DNA from: CATQHW01 sp965215345
GTDB taxonomy: Bacteria; Spirochaetota; Spirochaetia; SZUA-6; Bin103
Direction of reading: 5' to 3'
Length of the DNA stretch: 64,000 nt
Assembly: GCA_965215345.1 (NCBI GenBank)
Contig: CBDCDL010000001.1
Coordinates: 912,710-976,709, forward strand
The position numbers were made by a program, and so were the translations under genes. Positions 1-7,666 of the stretch are shown here, one piece after another. The first letter of the stretch is position 1; the number at the start of each line of letters is the position of its first letter. The notes beneath the pieces are model-generated. The model had not been told where the DNA came from and ran no database searches. It worked only from the letters and a program-made list of their open reading frames with translations.

Positions 1-1460
1 ACAACCCGTTCGTCACCGGCTGTTACGGCGACGCCGTGGTCGACACGCCCCACCTGGACGGCCTGGCGGCGGCGGGCACGGTGTTCGACGCGGCGTACTG
101 CACGTCGCCGATCTGCGTACCGTCGCGGATGTCGATGCTCACCGGCCGCCATCCGCACCAGAACGGAGTGTGGACGAACGACCATATGCTGCCTTCCGAC
201 ACGCCGACCTTTGCCCACGCCATGGGAGCGGCCGGGCACCGTCCGGTGCTGATCGGCCGCATGCACAGCGTGGGGCCCGACCAGCTTCACGGCTACGTCG
301 ACCGGCTGGTCGGGGATCACGCCGCCAACTTCATCGGCGGGGCCGCGCACGACATGGGCGCGCTGGCCGGCACCGCCGGGCCGGAGCGGATCAGCCTGCG
401 CCGCGCCGGGGCCGGACAGTCGCCGTACCAGGTGCACGACGAGTACGTGGCCGCGGCCACGGTCGACTACCTCAACCGGATCGGGGTCAGGCGCCGAGCC
501 GGCGAGGAGGCGCCGTTCTGTCTCAGCGTCGGCCTGATGCTGCCGCATGCGCCGTACGTGGCGCGGCGGCAGGACTTCGATCGCTACGCGGGTCGCGTGC
601 CGCCGCCACACCACCCGGAGCCGTTCTCGGAGCGGCTGCACCCGTACATCCGGGCGTGGCGTTCGGCCACCGGCATCCAGGCGGTCGGCGCCGCCGAGCA
701 GGAGCGCGCCCGCGCCGCCTACTGGGGACTGGTCGCGCGCATGGACGAGCTGGTCGGCCAGATGCTTGCGGCTCTCGACGCCAACGGCCTCCGGGAGCGC
801 TGCCTGGTGGTCTACACCTCCGACCACGGCGACATGGTCGCCGAGCACGGCCTGTGGTGGAAGCACGTCTTCTACGAGGAGTCGATCCGGGTGCCGCTCA
901 TCGTGTCCTGGCCGGGGGTGGTGGCGGCCGGGAAGCGCTGCGGCAACGTCGTCAGCGCCGTCGACGCGGCCGCCACGCTGGTGGACGCGATGGGCGGTCC
1001 GCCGCTGCCCGGTTCGCCGGGGCGCAGCCTGCTCCCGTTGATCCAGGACGAGGACGCCGGGGCGCCGTCCGCCGAGGCGTGGACCGACGAAGCATTCGCC
1101 GAATACTGCGCGGACCGCTACGTGCCGTCCGAGCCGGTCTTCCAGCGCATGGTGAGGAGCGGGCGCTGGAAGCTGGTGTACTACCACGGCGAGCGCCCGC
1201 AGCTCTTCGATCTGCAGGAGGATCCGCACGAGCTGCGGGACCGCGCCGGCGACCCGGCGTGCGCGGACATCCGCGCCGCCCTGACGCAGCGCGTCCTGGA
1301 CGGCTGGGACCCGGATGCGATCGCCCGCCGGCTCCAGGCCAAGGAAGCCGACAACCGCTTCATCGAAGCGTGGGCGCGCTCGACGCGGCCCGCCGACACC
1401 CATCGCTGGCCGCTTCTGCCGTCGATGGCCAGACTCGAAGAGCCCGATTCAGGAGACTGA
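1..1460 (+). CDS. Sulfatase (type I, formylglycine-dependent), 5' end outside window
   Basis: Hydrolyses a sulfate ester; the exact substrate cannot be read from sequence. The frame is open from the left edge, so the true start and the N-terminal metal-binding motif lie outside. The signature C-V-P-S-R-M-S-M-L-T-G is present with its cysteine codon at 114-116; in this family that cysteine is converted to formylglycine. A second family motif, T-S-D-H-G-D-M, followed by E-H-G-L-W-W-K, lies near 819-860. The C-terminal part (W-K-L-V-Y-Y... F-D-L-x-x-D-P-x-E) matches the usual sulfatase end. The stop is followed after 2 bases by the ATG of a BNR-repeat protein, and the stretch CAGGAGACTGA serves both as this gene's end and as the next gene's ribosome-binding site, so the genes are an operon. 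A GTG at 36 is not the real start because homology continues upstream of it. Confidence 0.93.
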   Translation, partial: NPFVTGCYGDAVVDTPHLDGLAAAGTVFDAAYCTSPICVPSRMSMLTGRHPHQNGVWTNDHMLPSDTPTFAHAMGAAGHRPVLIGRMHSVGPDQLHGYVDRLVGDHAANFIGGAAHDMGALAGTAGPERISLRRAGAGQSPYQVHDEYVAAATVDYLNRIGVRRRAGEEAPFCLSVGLMLPHAPYVARRQDFDRYAGRVPPPHHPEPFSERLHPYIRAWRSATGIQAVGAAEQERARAAYWGLVARMDELVGQMLAALDANGLRERCLVVYTSDHGDMVAEHGLWWKHVFYEESIRVPLIVSWPGVVAAGKRCGNVVSAVDAAATLVDAMGGPPLPGSPGRSLLPLIQDEDAGAPSAEAWTDEAFAEYCADRYVPSEPVFQRMVRSGRWKLVYYHGERPQLFDLQEDPHELRDRAGDPACADIRAALTQRVLDGWDPDAIARRLQAKEADNRFIEAWARSTRPADTHRWPLLPSMARLEEPDSGD

Positions 1461-1462
1461 CC

Positions 1463-3232
1463 ATGCAACGATTCACCGTCTCGCGCGACGACCGCTACCA
1501 CGAGGCGTGGCCGAGCATCTGCATAGCCGCCAACGGCACGCTGGTGTGCTCCTACGCCGAAGCCGACCGGCACGGAGGCGGCGCTGTGCCCGGCGTCGTG
1601 GTTCGCCTGAGCGAGGACGAGGGCGCCACCTGGTCCGAGCCGGTCGTGGTCGACACCCTGATGGACCGCCCCGAGTGCGGGTACCTGATGTGCCGGTCGG
1701 TGGTCCGGCTTCAGGACGACTCCCTGCTGCTCGGCTGTGACTGGAACAAGACCGACACGCTGCGCGGCGCGTCCGAGCGCTGGTACGCGCACCGAGGCAT
1801 GCCCTGGGACTGGAGCTTCGATCCGGCCAACGGCCTGCTCCGGGAAGCGTGGCTGTACCGGAGCACCGACCACGGGCTGACCTGGACGGGCCCGGAGCGC
1901 ACCGGCTGCATGACGGCCAGCCTCAACCTCAAGCAGGGGAGCGACGGCACGGTGTTCCTTTCGGGCACCCATTTCCACGTAGCGGGCTTGATGGAGGCGC
2001 AGGTGCTGTATCGCTCGGAGGACGGGGGCCGGACCTGGTCGGACGCGATCCCGGTGGTCGCGGACCGGAGGTTCCTCGCGGCCGAGGGGGACATCGTGGA
2101 GATGCCCGGCGGCGAGATGGTCATGTACATCCGCAGCGACGACAACCCCGCGCGCACCGGCATGAAGGCCCTCTCCCGCGACGGAGGGAGAAGCTGGGAG
2201 GGCCCGTACGCCGCCGGCTACTGGCCGATCGCCGGCCGCGTCAACGCCGGCGTGCTGTCCAGCGGCGAGGCGCTGGTCGTGCACCGCGTCGGCGGATTCG
2301 AACCCCAGCACTGGTTCGGCTTCTTCGTCGAATCTCCCGACACGGCCCTGGCTGCCGCCCCCAACCGCCCGGAGGCGCGGATGAATCCGCCCGCGGATCA
2401 CTGGGGGATGATCGACAACGACACCAGTTCTCACGCCGACCATGGTTACGGCGACTGGGTGGAGCTGCCGGGGGGCGACGTCTACGCGGTCAACTACATC
2501 GTGGACACGGCGGCCGAGGACCGGCCGCAGATTCGCGGCTACCGCCTGCGCCGTGACGAGCTGTTCGCCCCGTCGCGGAATCTCACCATCGACTTCGCGC
2601 CGCCCGAGTACCGCCGCGGCAAGCTGGCGGGGCAGGCCGGCTGGGTGCGGCAGATTCCGGAGCTGTGGCGCACCACCGAGTGGCTGGAGCAGGTCGACTA
2701 CGGGCCGCTCGGCAACAACGTCGTGATCGACGGCGAGCGCATGACCGGATCGCGCAACGTCGGCGGTCTGGAGGAGGTGGTGCGGCGCGACGTCGGTCCC
2801 TACGACCTGGAGCGCGAGGTGGTGGAGCTGACCGTCACGCATCGTGGCCGGCAGCGCGTGGCCATCCTGCGGCTGGACGACCAGGACGCCAACACGATCG
2901 TCGAGCTGCGCAGCGACTCCGTGTACGGGGAGCTGTGGGCGCGGGACAACCGCAGCGTGCCCTACCTGTCCGGAATCGAGGTCGGCGATGAGTGGTGGCG
3001 CAGCACCATCCGTCTGACCGCGGGCCTCGTTCAGGTCGCGACGCGACGGAGGGACGCGGATGGCGCCGGCGAAGAACCCTGGGCCACGGTGGTGCCCGAC
3101 GAAACCTGTCCGCATCACTCCGCGCTGGCCGCGATCGTCGTGGCGCTCGGCGACGCCGGCGGCTTCTACGTCGACGACATCGCGATCCAGGTCGGCAGCA
3201 ACGGCACGACGCCGCAAGGGGGCGCACGATGA
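1463..3232 (+). CDS. BNR/Asp-box repeat sialidase-superfamily protein
   Basis: 589 residues. Four Asp-box motifs (S-x-D-x-G-x-x-W) are visible: S50-W57, S134-W141, S185-W192 and S238-W245, spaced as in a six-bladed beta-propeller of the sialidase superfamily. The C-terminal third (about 330-589) looks like an added beta-rich domain. The start is ATG 1463, with AGGAG 7 bases upstream; the much longer open frame reaching back to 170 is only read-through of the sulfatase in another frame. It sits between a sulfatase and a dehydrogenase with 2-base and 4-base junctions, so it probably acts on the same substrate. Family knowledge: such proteins can be exo-sialidases or other glycosidases, or non-catalytic. 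The arginine triad and Tyr/Glu pair of true sialidases cannot be assigned safely here. No signal peptide is seen. Confidence 0.85.
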   Translation: MQRFTVSRDDRYHEAWPSICIAANGTLVCSYAEADRHGGGAVPGVVVRLSEDEGATWSEPVVVDTLMDRPECGYLMCRSVVRLQDDSLLLGCDWNKTDTLRGASERWYAHRGMPWDWSFDPANGLLREAWLYRSTDHGLTWTGPERTGCMTASLNLKQGSDGTVFLSGTHFHVAGLMEAQVLYRSEDGGRTWSDAIPVVADRRFLAAEGDIVEMPGGEMVMYIRSDDNPARTGMKALSRDGGRSWEGPYAAGYWPIAGRVNAGVLSSGEALVVHRVGGFEPQHWFGFFVESPDTALAAAPNRPEARMNPPADHWGMIDNDTSSHADHGYGDWVELPGGDVYAVNYIVDTAAEDRPQIRGYRLRRDELFAPSRNLTIDFAPPEYRRGKLAGQAGWVRQIPELWRTTEWLEQVDYGPLGNNVVIDGERMTGSRNVGGLEEVVRRDVGPYDLEREVVELTVTHRGRQRVAILRLDDQDANTIVELRSDSVYGELWARDNRSVPYLSGIEVGDEWWRSTIRLTAGLVQVATRRRDADGAGEEPWATVVPDETCPHHSALAAIVVALGDAGGFYVDDIAIQVGSNGTTPQGGAR

Positions 3233-4047
3233 GTCCGGGAACGCGGAACGCCGTGGAAGAGCACAGGGGATCGAAGGTCATCGTCACCGGCGCCTGCGGC
3301 GGCATCGGCACGGCGATCGCGCGCGCCTTCGCCGGCGCGGGAGCCGCGGTCGCGCTGGCCGACATCCGCGCCGAGGAGCAGGCCGGCCTTGCCGCGGCCC
3401 TCACGGGGCAGGGCGCGACGGTGTACCAGGGCGCGGTCGACGTGACCGACGACGCGGCGGTGCAGGCGTTCTGCGCGTCGGCCGCGGGCGCCCTCGGCGG
3501 GGTCGATCACCTCGTCAACACCGTGGGCGTCGTCGACAACATGGGCGACGTCGTGGATTTGTTGCCGGAGGTGTGGGAGCGGACGCTCCGCGTCAACCTC
3601 ACCTCGGCCTACCTGCTGGCCCGCCACGCCGTTCCCTTCATGATCGACGCGGGCGGCGGCTCGATCGTCAACATCTCGTCCGTTTCCGGCATGGCCAACC
3701 AGGCGCGCGCCATGGCGTATTCGGTGACCAAGGCGGGCATGATCGCGCTCACCCGGAGCGAGGCCATCGACTTGGCCCGGCACGGCATCCGGGCGAACGC
3801 GATCTGCCCCGGTTCCGTGGAGACGCCGCTGGTGGAGCAGGCGATTCAACTCATGGCCGCAGAAACGGACCGTTCGTACGACGAGACCCGCCGCGATTGG
3901 GAGTCGCAGTATCCGACCGGCCGCTTCTCGCGGCCCGAGGAGGTGGCCGAGCTCACGCTCTTCCTGTGCTCCGAGCGCGCCGGGAACATCACCGGCGCCA
4001 GCTTCGTGATCGACGGCGGCCTGACGGCTCTCCTGCCGGAGCGCTGA
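3229..4047 (+). CDS. Short-chain dehydrogenase/reductase (SDR, classical type)
   Basis: 272 residues, normal for a classical SDR. The cofactor loop T-G-A-C-G-G-I-G is at residues 20-27, the active-site serine is near S151 (N-I-S-S-V), Y164-S-V-T-K168 is the catalytic Tyr/Lys pair, and C-P-G-S-V-E-T-P follows. The end (G-A-S-F-V-I-D-G-G-L) is typical. It would oxidise or reduce an alcohol/ketone with NAD(P); substrate unknown. ATG 3229 overlaps the TGA of the upstream BNR gene (ATGA), with AAGGGGG 6 bases ahead, so translation is coupled. It is the last gene of the sulfatase/BNR/SDR operon. The 16-bp sequence at 4066-4081 (stem CGGTGA/TCACCG, loop ACGC) could form a weak hairpin after it but has no T-run. 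Confidence 0.92.
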   Translation: MSPGTRNAVEEHRGSKVIVTGACGGIGTAIARAFAGAGAAVALADIRAEEQAGLAAALTGQGATVYQGAVDVTDDAAVQAFCASAAGALGGVDHLVNTVGVVDNMGDVVDLLPEVWERTLRVNLTSAYLLARHAVPFMIDAGGGSIVNISSVSGMANQARAMAYSVTKAGMIALTRSEAIDLARHGIRANAICPGSVETPLVEQAIQLMAAETDRSYDETRRDWESQYPTGRFSRPEEVAELTLFLCSERAGNITGASFVIDGGLTALLPER

Positions 4048-4706
4048 TCCGCGCGATCTCGTCCACGGTGAACGCTCACCGCCGGGCTCGACGAAGTTCG
4101 CCGGTCGCCCGCGACGGCCGGTGTGCTGGAACCGATCGTCCGCCGGCCGCGGACGGACGTTCGCGAAATCGTGTGGTCATGCCGCAATCAGTAGTCCTCT
4201 TCCTCCTGTTGCTGCACGTACCAGTCATCCTCCTCTTCCTGCTGCCGTCTATGCTCATAGTCTTCATCGTCTCTTTCGTACACCTGAAGCCACAACTCCC
4301 TCTCATGTTGGCTGGCAGCAGGTTTGAGCCGGGACCAGAAGATTCGGAACATGCCGGCTTCAGCAATCATTTTGCGTGCGCGGCCCACGGCTAACACTAC
4401 GGTAGTGGGCGGCACACTGGACGGAACCCATCTCAACGTGTACGACAAAACCCCCACTGTCGCTCAGTCCGGGATTGCTGCCTGGGTCGTCGCAGTCCAC
4501 TACGAACCCCGTCGCGGTACCTCCGCGTGTCACTTCAACGGCCACAGTCCGGGTTGTGCGTTCATTCATCTCGTTGCCGACCATAGCTCGGCGCCGCTTT
4601 CACAGTCGCGCCTCGAAATGAGCGGGCGTCGCGACCATCCAGCCGACCGCGCAGCACGGAAGACGAGGCGTCGAGGTCGCACCCGCCGCAGACCGAGGGG
4701 CGTGAT
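4048..4706. other. Intergenic stretch without a convincing gene
   Basis: About 660 bases between the SDR and the first Rpn nuclease. I see no full-length gene on either strand. The part from about 4190 to 4560 is less GC-rich than its surroundings and holds only the doubtful small minus-strand ORF listed next, so it may be foreign or residual DNA. Confidence 0.5.
4188..4457 (-). CDS. Doubtful small ORF with acidic, Gln/Glu-rich tail
   Basis: 89 codons. I do not recognise it. The last 40 or so residues are highly charged and repetitive (R-D-D-E-D-Y-E-H-R-R-Q-Q-E-E-E-D-D-W-Y, then Q-Q-Q-E-E-E-D-Y at the end). The N-terminal half has no clear character. Codon composition is less GC-biased than neighbouring genes. 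No good ribosome-binding site is visible. It could be a real small gene, the tail of a decayed gene, or chance coding of a purine-rich strand; I favour a remnant. Confidence 0.22.
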   Translation of the reverse strand: MGVLSYTLRWVPSSVPPTTVVLAVGRARKMIAEAGMFRIFWSRLKPAASQHERELWLQVYERDDEDYEHRRQQEEEDDWYVQQQEEEDY

Positions 4707-5720
4707 TCAGTTGGAGGAGGAGGCGTCGGCGGCGTCGAATTGGTGCTTGAGCTGGGTGAAGGAAGCTTCGTCGATTCCGGTGGCCGCTTCGATGATGGAC
4801 CAGGAGACGTCCCGTCCCACGAGCCCCTCGATGGTTTGCACCTTGCCGCGTAATTCACCTTCCTGGCGGCCTTCCTGATGGCCTTCCTGATGGCCTTCCT
4901 GGCGACCTTCCTGACGGCCCTCACGCGCCCGCATGTCGCCGTAGATCTCGATCATCTCCTCGGTCTTGTTCATCAGTTCTCCGCCTCCCGGTATCTGGCG
5001 CCGCACCGCCGCCGCGAATCTCTGCCAGCGCTCCGGTTCCCGCGTCGTGGTCGCAATGTACAGCACGATCCGCCGCACGTCTTCGCTGCCGCCCACCTGC
5101 GCCAACTCCCCCAGCAGCGGCACCAGCCCCCGCAACACCGGCCAATTCGCCCGGTACGCCGCCATCATCGCCTGTTGCGCGATGCGACCGAGCAACGCCC
5201 CGCCCAACTCCTCCGGCCCCACCTGCGTCTGGTCGATCAGCAGGTGCGCGTAGCGCGGCACGCCCGGCCACCTGCGCACCGGCGCCGCAAACAGCTCCGA
5301 GAACTCGCACGCCTGCCGCCAGACGCGACGGCCCTGATACAGTACCAGCGGCACGATCGGGCGCAACTGTTCCTCCCCCGGATGCCGGCGCCGATCACGC
5401 TCCCAGATCCGGATGCTGTATTTCAGCAGCCGCAGGCGCAGCCACCGGTCCGGCGTGGACTGGTGCTCCAGCAACACGTAGAGCCACGCCGGTGCGCCGT
5501 CGGCCGTGCGCCGGATGGCATACAGCAGGTCCGATTCGCTTGCACGCAGGCGGTCGTCGATGAAGCTCGCTGACTGCCACTCGAGGCTGGACCAGAGCAG
5601 TTCGCGGCTGACCGCCGGCGGCAGGTATGCCTGCAGCAGAGCGACCGCCTCGGGTTCCCTGTCCTCCCCGAACACGGAACGGAACAGGTGGTCGTGGGGC
5701 TTGGGGACTTCGCCGGCCAT
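4707..5720 (-). CDS. Rpn-family PD-(D/E)XK nuclease (recombination-promoting nuclease / YhgA-like), copy 1
   Basis: 337 residues. The N-terminus (K-P-H-D-H-L-F-R-S-V-F), the D-L-L-Y segment, the L-L-E-H-Q-S-T-P-D motif and L-R-P-I-V-P-L-V-L-Y-Q-G are the conserved blocks of the Rpn/Transposase_31 nuclease family. Family knowledge: these are DNA endonucleases that raise recombination and move as selfish elements. The C-terminal part holds five EGxQ units (4863-4922), then a helical end. A near-identical copy lies inverted at 25063-26193, including about 140 bases upstream of the start, so the duplicated unit carries its 5' region. The ATG at 5720 has no strong ribosome-binding site, and the frame is closed just upstream by a stop. 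Confidence 0.86.
   Translation of the reverse strand: MAGEVPKPHDHLFRSVFGEDREPEAVALLQAYLPPAVSRELLWSSLEWQSASFIDDRLRASESDLLYAIRRTADGAPAWLYVLLEHQSTPDRWLRLRLLKYSIRIWERDRRRHPGEEQLRPIVPLVLYQGRRVWRQACEFSELFAAPVRRWPGVPRYAHLLIDQTQVGPEELGGALLGRIAQQAMMAAYRANWPVLRGLVPLLGELAQVGGSEDVRRIVLYIATTTREPERWQRFAAAVRRQIPGGGELMNKTEEMIEIYGDMRAREGRQEGRQEGHQEGHQEGRQEGELRGKVQTIEGLVGRDVSWSIIEAATGIDEASFTQLKHQFDAADASSSN
4863..4922 (-). repeat. Five tandem 12-bp units coding EG(R/H)Q in Rpn copy 1
   Basis: Five 12-base units read as EGRQ, EGRQ, EGHQ, EGHQ, EGRQ on the minus strand. The homologous copy at 25861-26040 has fifteen units, so the array length varies between otherwise near-identical genes. Confidence 0.9.
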
Positions 5721-5915
5721 GGCCTGGCGGCCACGGTAGGGAGCACCCGAGTCGATGTCAACGTGTCAACGTGGCGCGGACTGATGAAGACCGGTGGGGG
5801 GGCATTCCCGCCACGTGGCACGTGCTCCCACACGCGGGTCGGCTCGTCCCGATGGCGGCGTCTGCTCATACTGCTACCACACTACCGGAATGGGTACGAG
5901 GGTACGAGTCGGCAC

Positions 5916-5943
5916 GCGACACGTACTGCCATTCTGGTATATG
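5916..5943 (+). promoter_or_regulatory. Possible promoter for the thermonuclease gene
   Basis: An extended -10 (TGGTATATG, 5935-5943) with a -35-like GCGACA (5916-5921) at 16 bases spacing lies just before ATG 5960. The implied leader is only about 10 bases, and no Shine-Dalgarno sequence is seen, so the message could be nearly leaderless. Confidence 0.35.
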
Positions 5944-5959
5944 ATCGCGCTGCCCTGAC

Positions 5960-6886
5960 ATGGGAAAGATCGTTCGTTACGTTGTCGCGTTGCTGGTCGC
6001 GCTCGCCGCCGTTTCCGTTTCCGGCCAGCAGGCTGGCGATTCCTGCGGCAGGGTATACGACGTTACCGTCGCCGATCTGCGCCACTACTCCGACGCGGAG
6101 ATCGCCCAGATGACTCCCGCGACGGTAACCCGGATCGTGGATGGAGATACGCTCTGGATACGGTTCCCGTGCCCGCCGCCCGGCCCGGACGCGGCAGAGA
6201 AGGTACGCCTCATGGGACTCGACACTCCCGAAATCGGCCAACCGGGGGCTGACGAGGCGACCCGGTTCGTGCGTCGCAGCATCGGCGACGCCACGGTATA
6301 CCTCGCCTTCGACTTCCGCCGCCGCGACCGCTTCGACCGGTTGCTCGCCTACGTCTACCTGGCCGACGGCACCCTGCTCAACGCGCGACTCATCGAGTGC
6401 GGCCACGCCCAACCCTATCGCCGGGAACTCAATCACTTCTCGACATGGTTCGAGCAGCTCGCCGCCGGCCGGCGGCCCGACGACTGTCCGAACGCAGCCC
6501 TTCCGGCGCCGTTCGGCGCGGCGGTATCTCCGTCGCCCGGCGCCGTGGTGATCGAGGTCGTCAACAGCAGCCGGCGCGAGCACGTTGTGTTACGCAACAA
6601 CACAAACGAGGCGATCGACGTCAGCGGATGGCGGATCAAGGACGACGACGGCACCGACCTGATGATCCCCCCGACCGAAGCGCTGCCGCCCAACGGCACA
6701 CTTGCCATCTGCAGCGGCAACGGGTGCATCGGCGATCCACGGCCAAGCATCACCTCGACCGACCGAAACATTTGGGGCAACAGCGGTGACGTCGCCGTGC
6801 TGTGCGACACCAGTGGCACGAAGGTGCACCACTACTGCTACAAGGACGGCTGCTCCAGCGCCAAACCCGCTCCACGGTGCGCTTGA
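5960..6886 (+). CDS. Secreted thermonuclease (SNase-like) with lamin-tail domain
   Basis: 308 residues. Residues 1-22 form a signal peptide (a short basic start, then V-V-A-L-L-V-A-L-A-A-V), so the enzyme is exported. The SNase core follows: V60-D-G-D-T64, R83-L-M-G-L-D-T-P-E91, then D-R-F-D-R127-L-L-A-Y-V-Y, which place the catalytic Arg (R83), Glu (E91) and second Arg (R127) as in staphylococcal nuclease. After about residue 190 comes a lamin-tail-type beta domain (V-V-L-R-N-N-T-N-E-A-I-D-V-S-G-W), an arrangement known from other secreted nucleases and thought to help binding or anchoring. Several cysteines in the N- and C-terminal parts suit disulfides outside the cell. It would cut DNA and RNA with calcium. 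It converges with the peroxiredoxin gene. Confidence 0.9.
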   Translation: MGKIVRYVVALLVALAAVSVSGQQAGDSCGRVYDVTVADLRHYSDAEIAQMTPATVTRIVDGDTLWIRFPCPPPGPDAAEKVRLMGLDTPEIGQPGADEATRFVRRSIGDATVYLAFDFRRRDRFDRLLAYVYLADGTLLNARLIECGHAQPYRRELNHFSTWFEQLAAGRRPDDCPNAALPAPFGAAVSPSPGAVVIEVVNSSRREHVVLRNNTNEAIDVSGWRIKDDDGTDLMIPPTEALPPNGTLAICSGNGCIGDPRPSITSTDRNIWGNSGDVAVLCDTSGTKVHHYCYKDGCSSAKPAPRCA

Positions 6887-6902
6887 ACCGCTCGTACACA
6901 GC

Positions 6903-6937
6903 GTACAGGGGCAGGTCGGAGTACAGGGGCAAGTCGG
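6903..6937 (+). repeat. Two 17-bp near-identical direct repeats between convergent genes
   Basis: GTACAGGGGCAGGTCGG at 6903-6919 and GTACAGGGGCAAGTCGG at 6921-6937 differ at one base. They lie just after the thermonuclease stop. I see no terminator-like T-run; function unknown. Confidence 0.6.
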
Positions 6938-6947
6938 GTTTCTTGGG

Positions 6948-7403
6948 TCATTGAGCGTTCTCGACCCAGGCGCGGGCGCGCCGCACGTGCTCGAAGGGAC
7001 GGAACACCGATGAGAACAGGTCGCGCACGACGCCCTCCTCATCGATCAGGTACGTAACCCGGCCTGCCATACCGAACAGCAGCGCCGAGCTCGCCCCGTA
7101 CAGGCGTCGCACCGAGCCGTCCCGGTCGCTCACGATCGGGAACGGAAGGCCCCGGCTCGCGGCGAACCTCCGGTGAGACTCCACCGAATCGCTGCTGATG
7201 CCCACCACTTCGGCTCGGGTGGTCGTCAGCTCCTTGTACGCGTCGCGGAATGCGCACGCCTCCGCGGTGCATCCCCGCGTGTTGTCGCGCGGGTAGAAGA
7301 ACAGCACCACCTTGCGGCCGCGCAGCGAGCTGAGTTGCAGAGGTGTGCCATCCGTCCCAGGCAGGAGGAAATCAGGGGCAGCCTGGTTGACGGCGACGCT
7401 CAT
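6948..7403 (-). CDS. bcp: Peroxiredoxin of the BCP/PrxQ type
   Basis: 151 residues, full length for the family. The motif F-Y-P-R-D-N-T-R-G-C45-T-A-E-A-C50-A-F-R-D is diagnostic: C45 is the peroxidatic cysteine and C50, five residues on, is the usual resolving cysteine of this thioredoxin-fold subfamily. It reduces hydrogen peroxide and organic peroxides in the cytoplasm using thioredoxin. The thermonuclease gene converges on it from the left. The region upstream (7404-7666) holds a relic of a dehydrogenase gene and the start region of the aminotransferase. Confidence 0.95.
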   Translation of the reverse strand: MSVAVNQAAPDFLLPGTDGTPLQLSSLRGRKVVLFFYPRDNTRGCTAEACAFRDAYKELTTTRAEVVGISSDSVESHRRFAASRGLPFPIVSDRDGSVRRLYGASSALLFGMAGRVTYLIDEEGVVRDLFSSVFRPFEHVRRARAWVENAQ

Positions 7404-7551
7404 GGGCCGAGTCTATCGGCGGAGGACCGTCGCCGAAAGCTTGTGAATGGCGCCGCCCGTCGCGAACTTCGACATCGAAGTGAGTTCGGCGTCCCGGACA
7501 GGCTGCCGGCTGGCTCGCGGAGCATCCGTGCCACGACACCGCAATCGGCGC

Positions 7552-7626
7552 GCGCTATGCTCGGGCCACTTGGCCTCGTACGTCGGTGAGCCGGGGACCG
7601 CCGTTCACTGCGCTACCAAGGGCGCG
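7552..7626 (+). pseudogene. Internally deleted relic of an SDR gene and its 5' flank
   Basis: GCGCTATGCTCGGGCCACTTGG (7552-7573, matched in two halves) repeats the DNA lying upstream of the SDR gene at 10825-11562. It is joined directly to sequence from the middle of that gene, still readable as A-S-Y-V-G-E-P-G-T-A-V-H followed by A-T-K-G-A. The region between the two matches in the parent gene (most of its N-terminal half) is missing. This is a decayed duplicate, just upstream of the aminotransferase. Confidence 0.75.
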
Positions 7627-7666
7627 ATCCGACAGACTCCCGGAACCCATCCACGGAGGACGACTC

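Larger units (their letters stand above)
4707..5860 (-). repeat. Inverted duplication, left copy (Rpn gene plus upstream DNA)
   Basis: The Rpn gene and about 140 bases before its start match the block from about 24925 to 26170 in opposite orientation, with few differences apart from the repeat number and the last codons. The pair forms an inverted repeat about 19 kb apart that could support inversion of the DNA between. Confidence 0.8.

Noticed and set aside
170..1460. Long plus-strand open frame in the same frame as the BNR gene, reaching back across the sulfatase
   Set aside because: It is Arg/Ala/Gly-rich read-through of the sulfatase in another frame; the BNR protein has its own ribosome-binding site and ATG at 1463.
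1181..3217. 678-codon minus-strand open frame
   Set aside because: Antisense of the BNR gene with no recognisable domain and typical shadow composition.
1463..3232. Firm call as a true exo-sialidase
   Set aside because: Only Asp boxes are visible; catalytic residues could not be placed with confidence.
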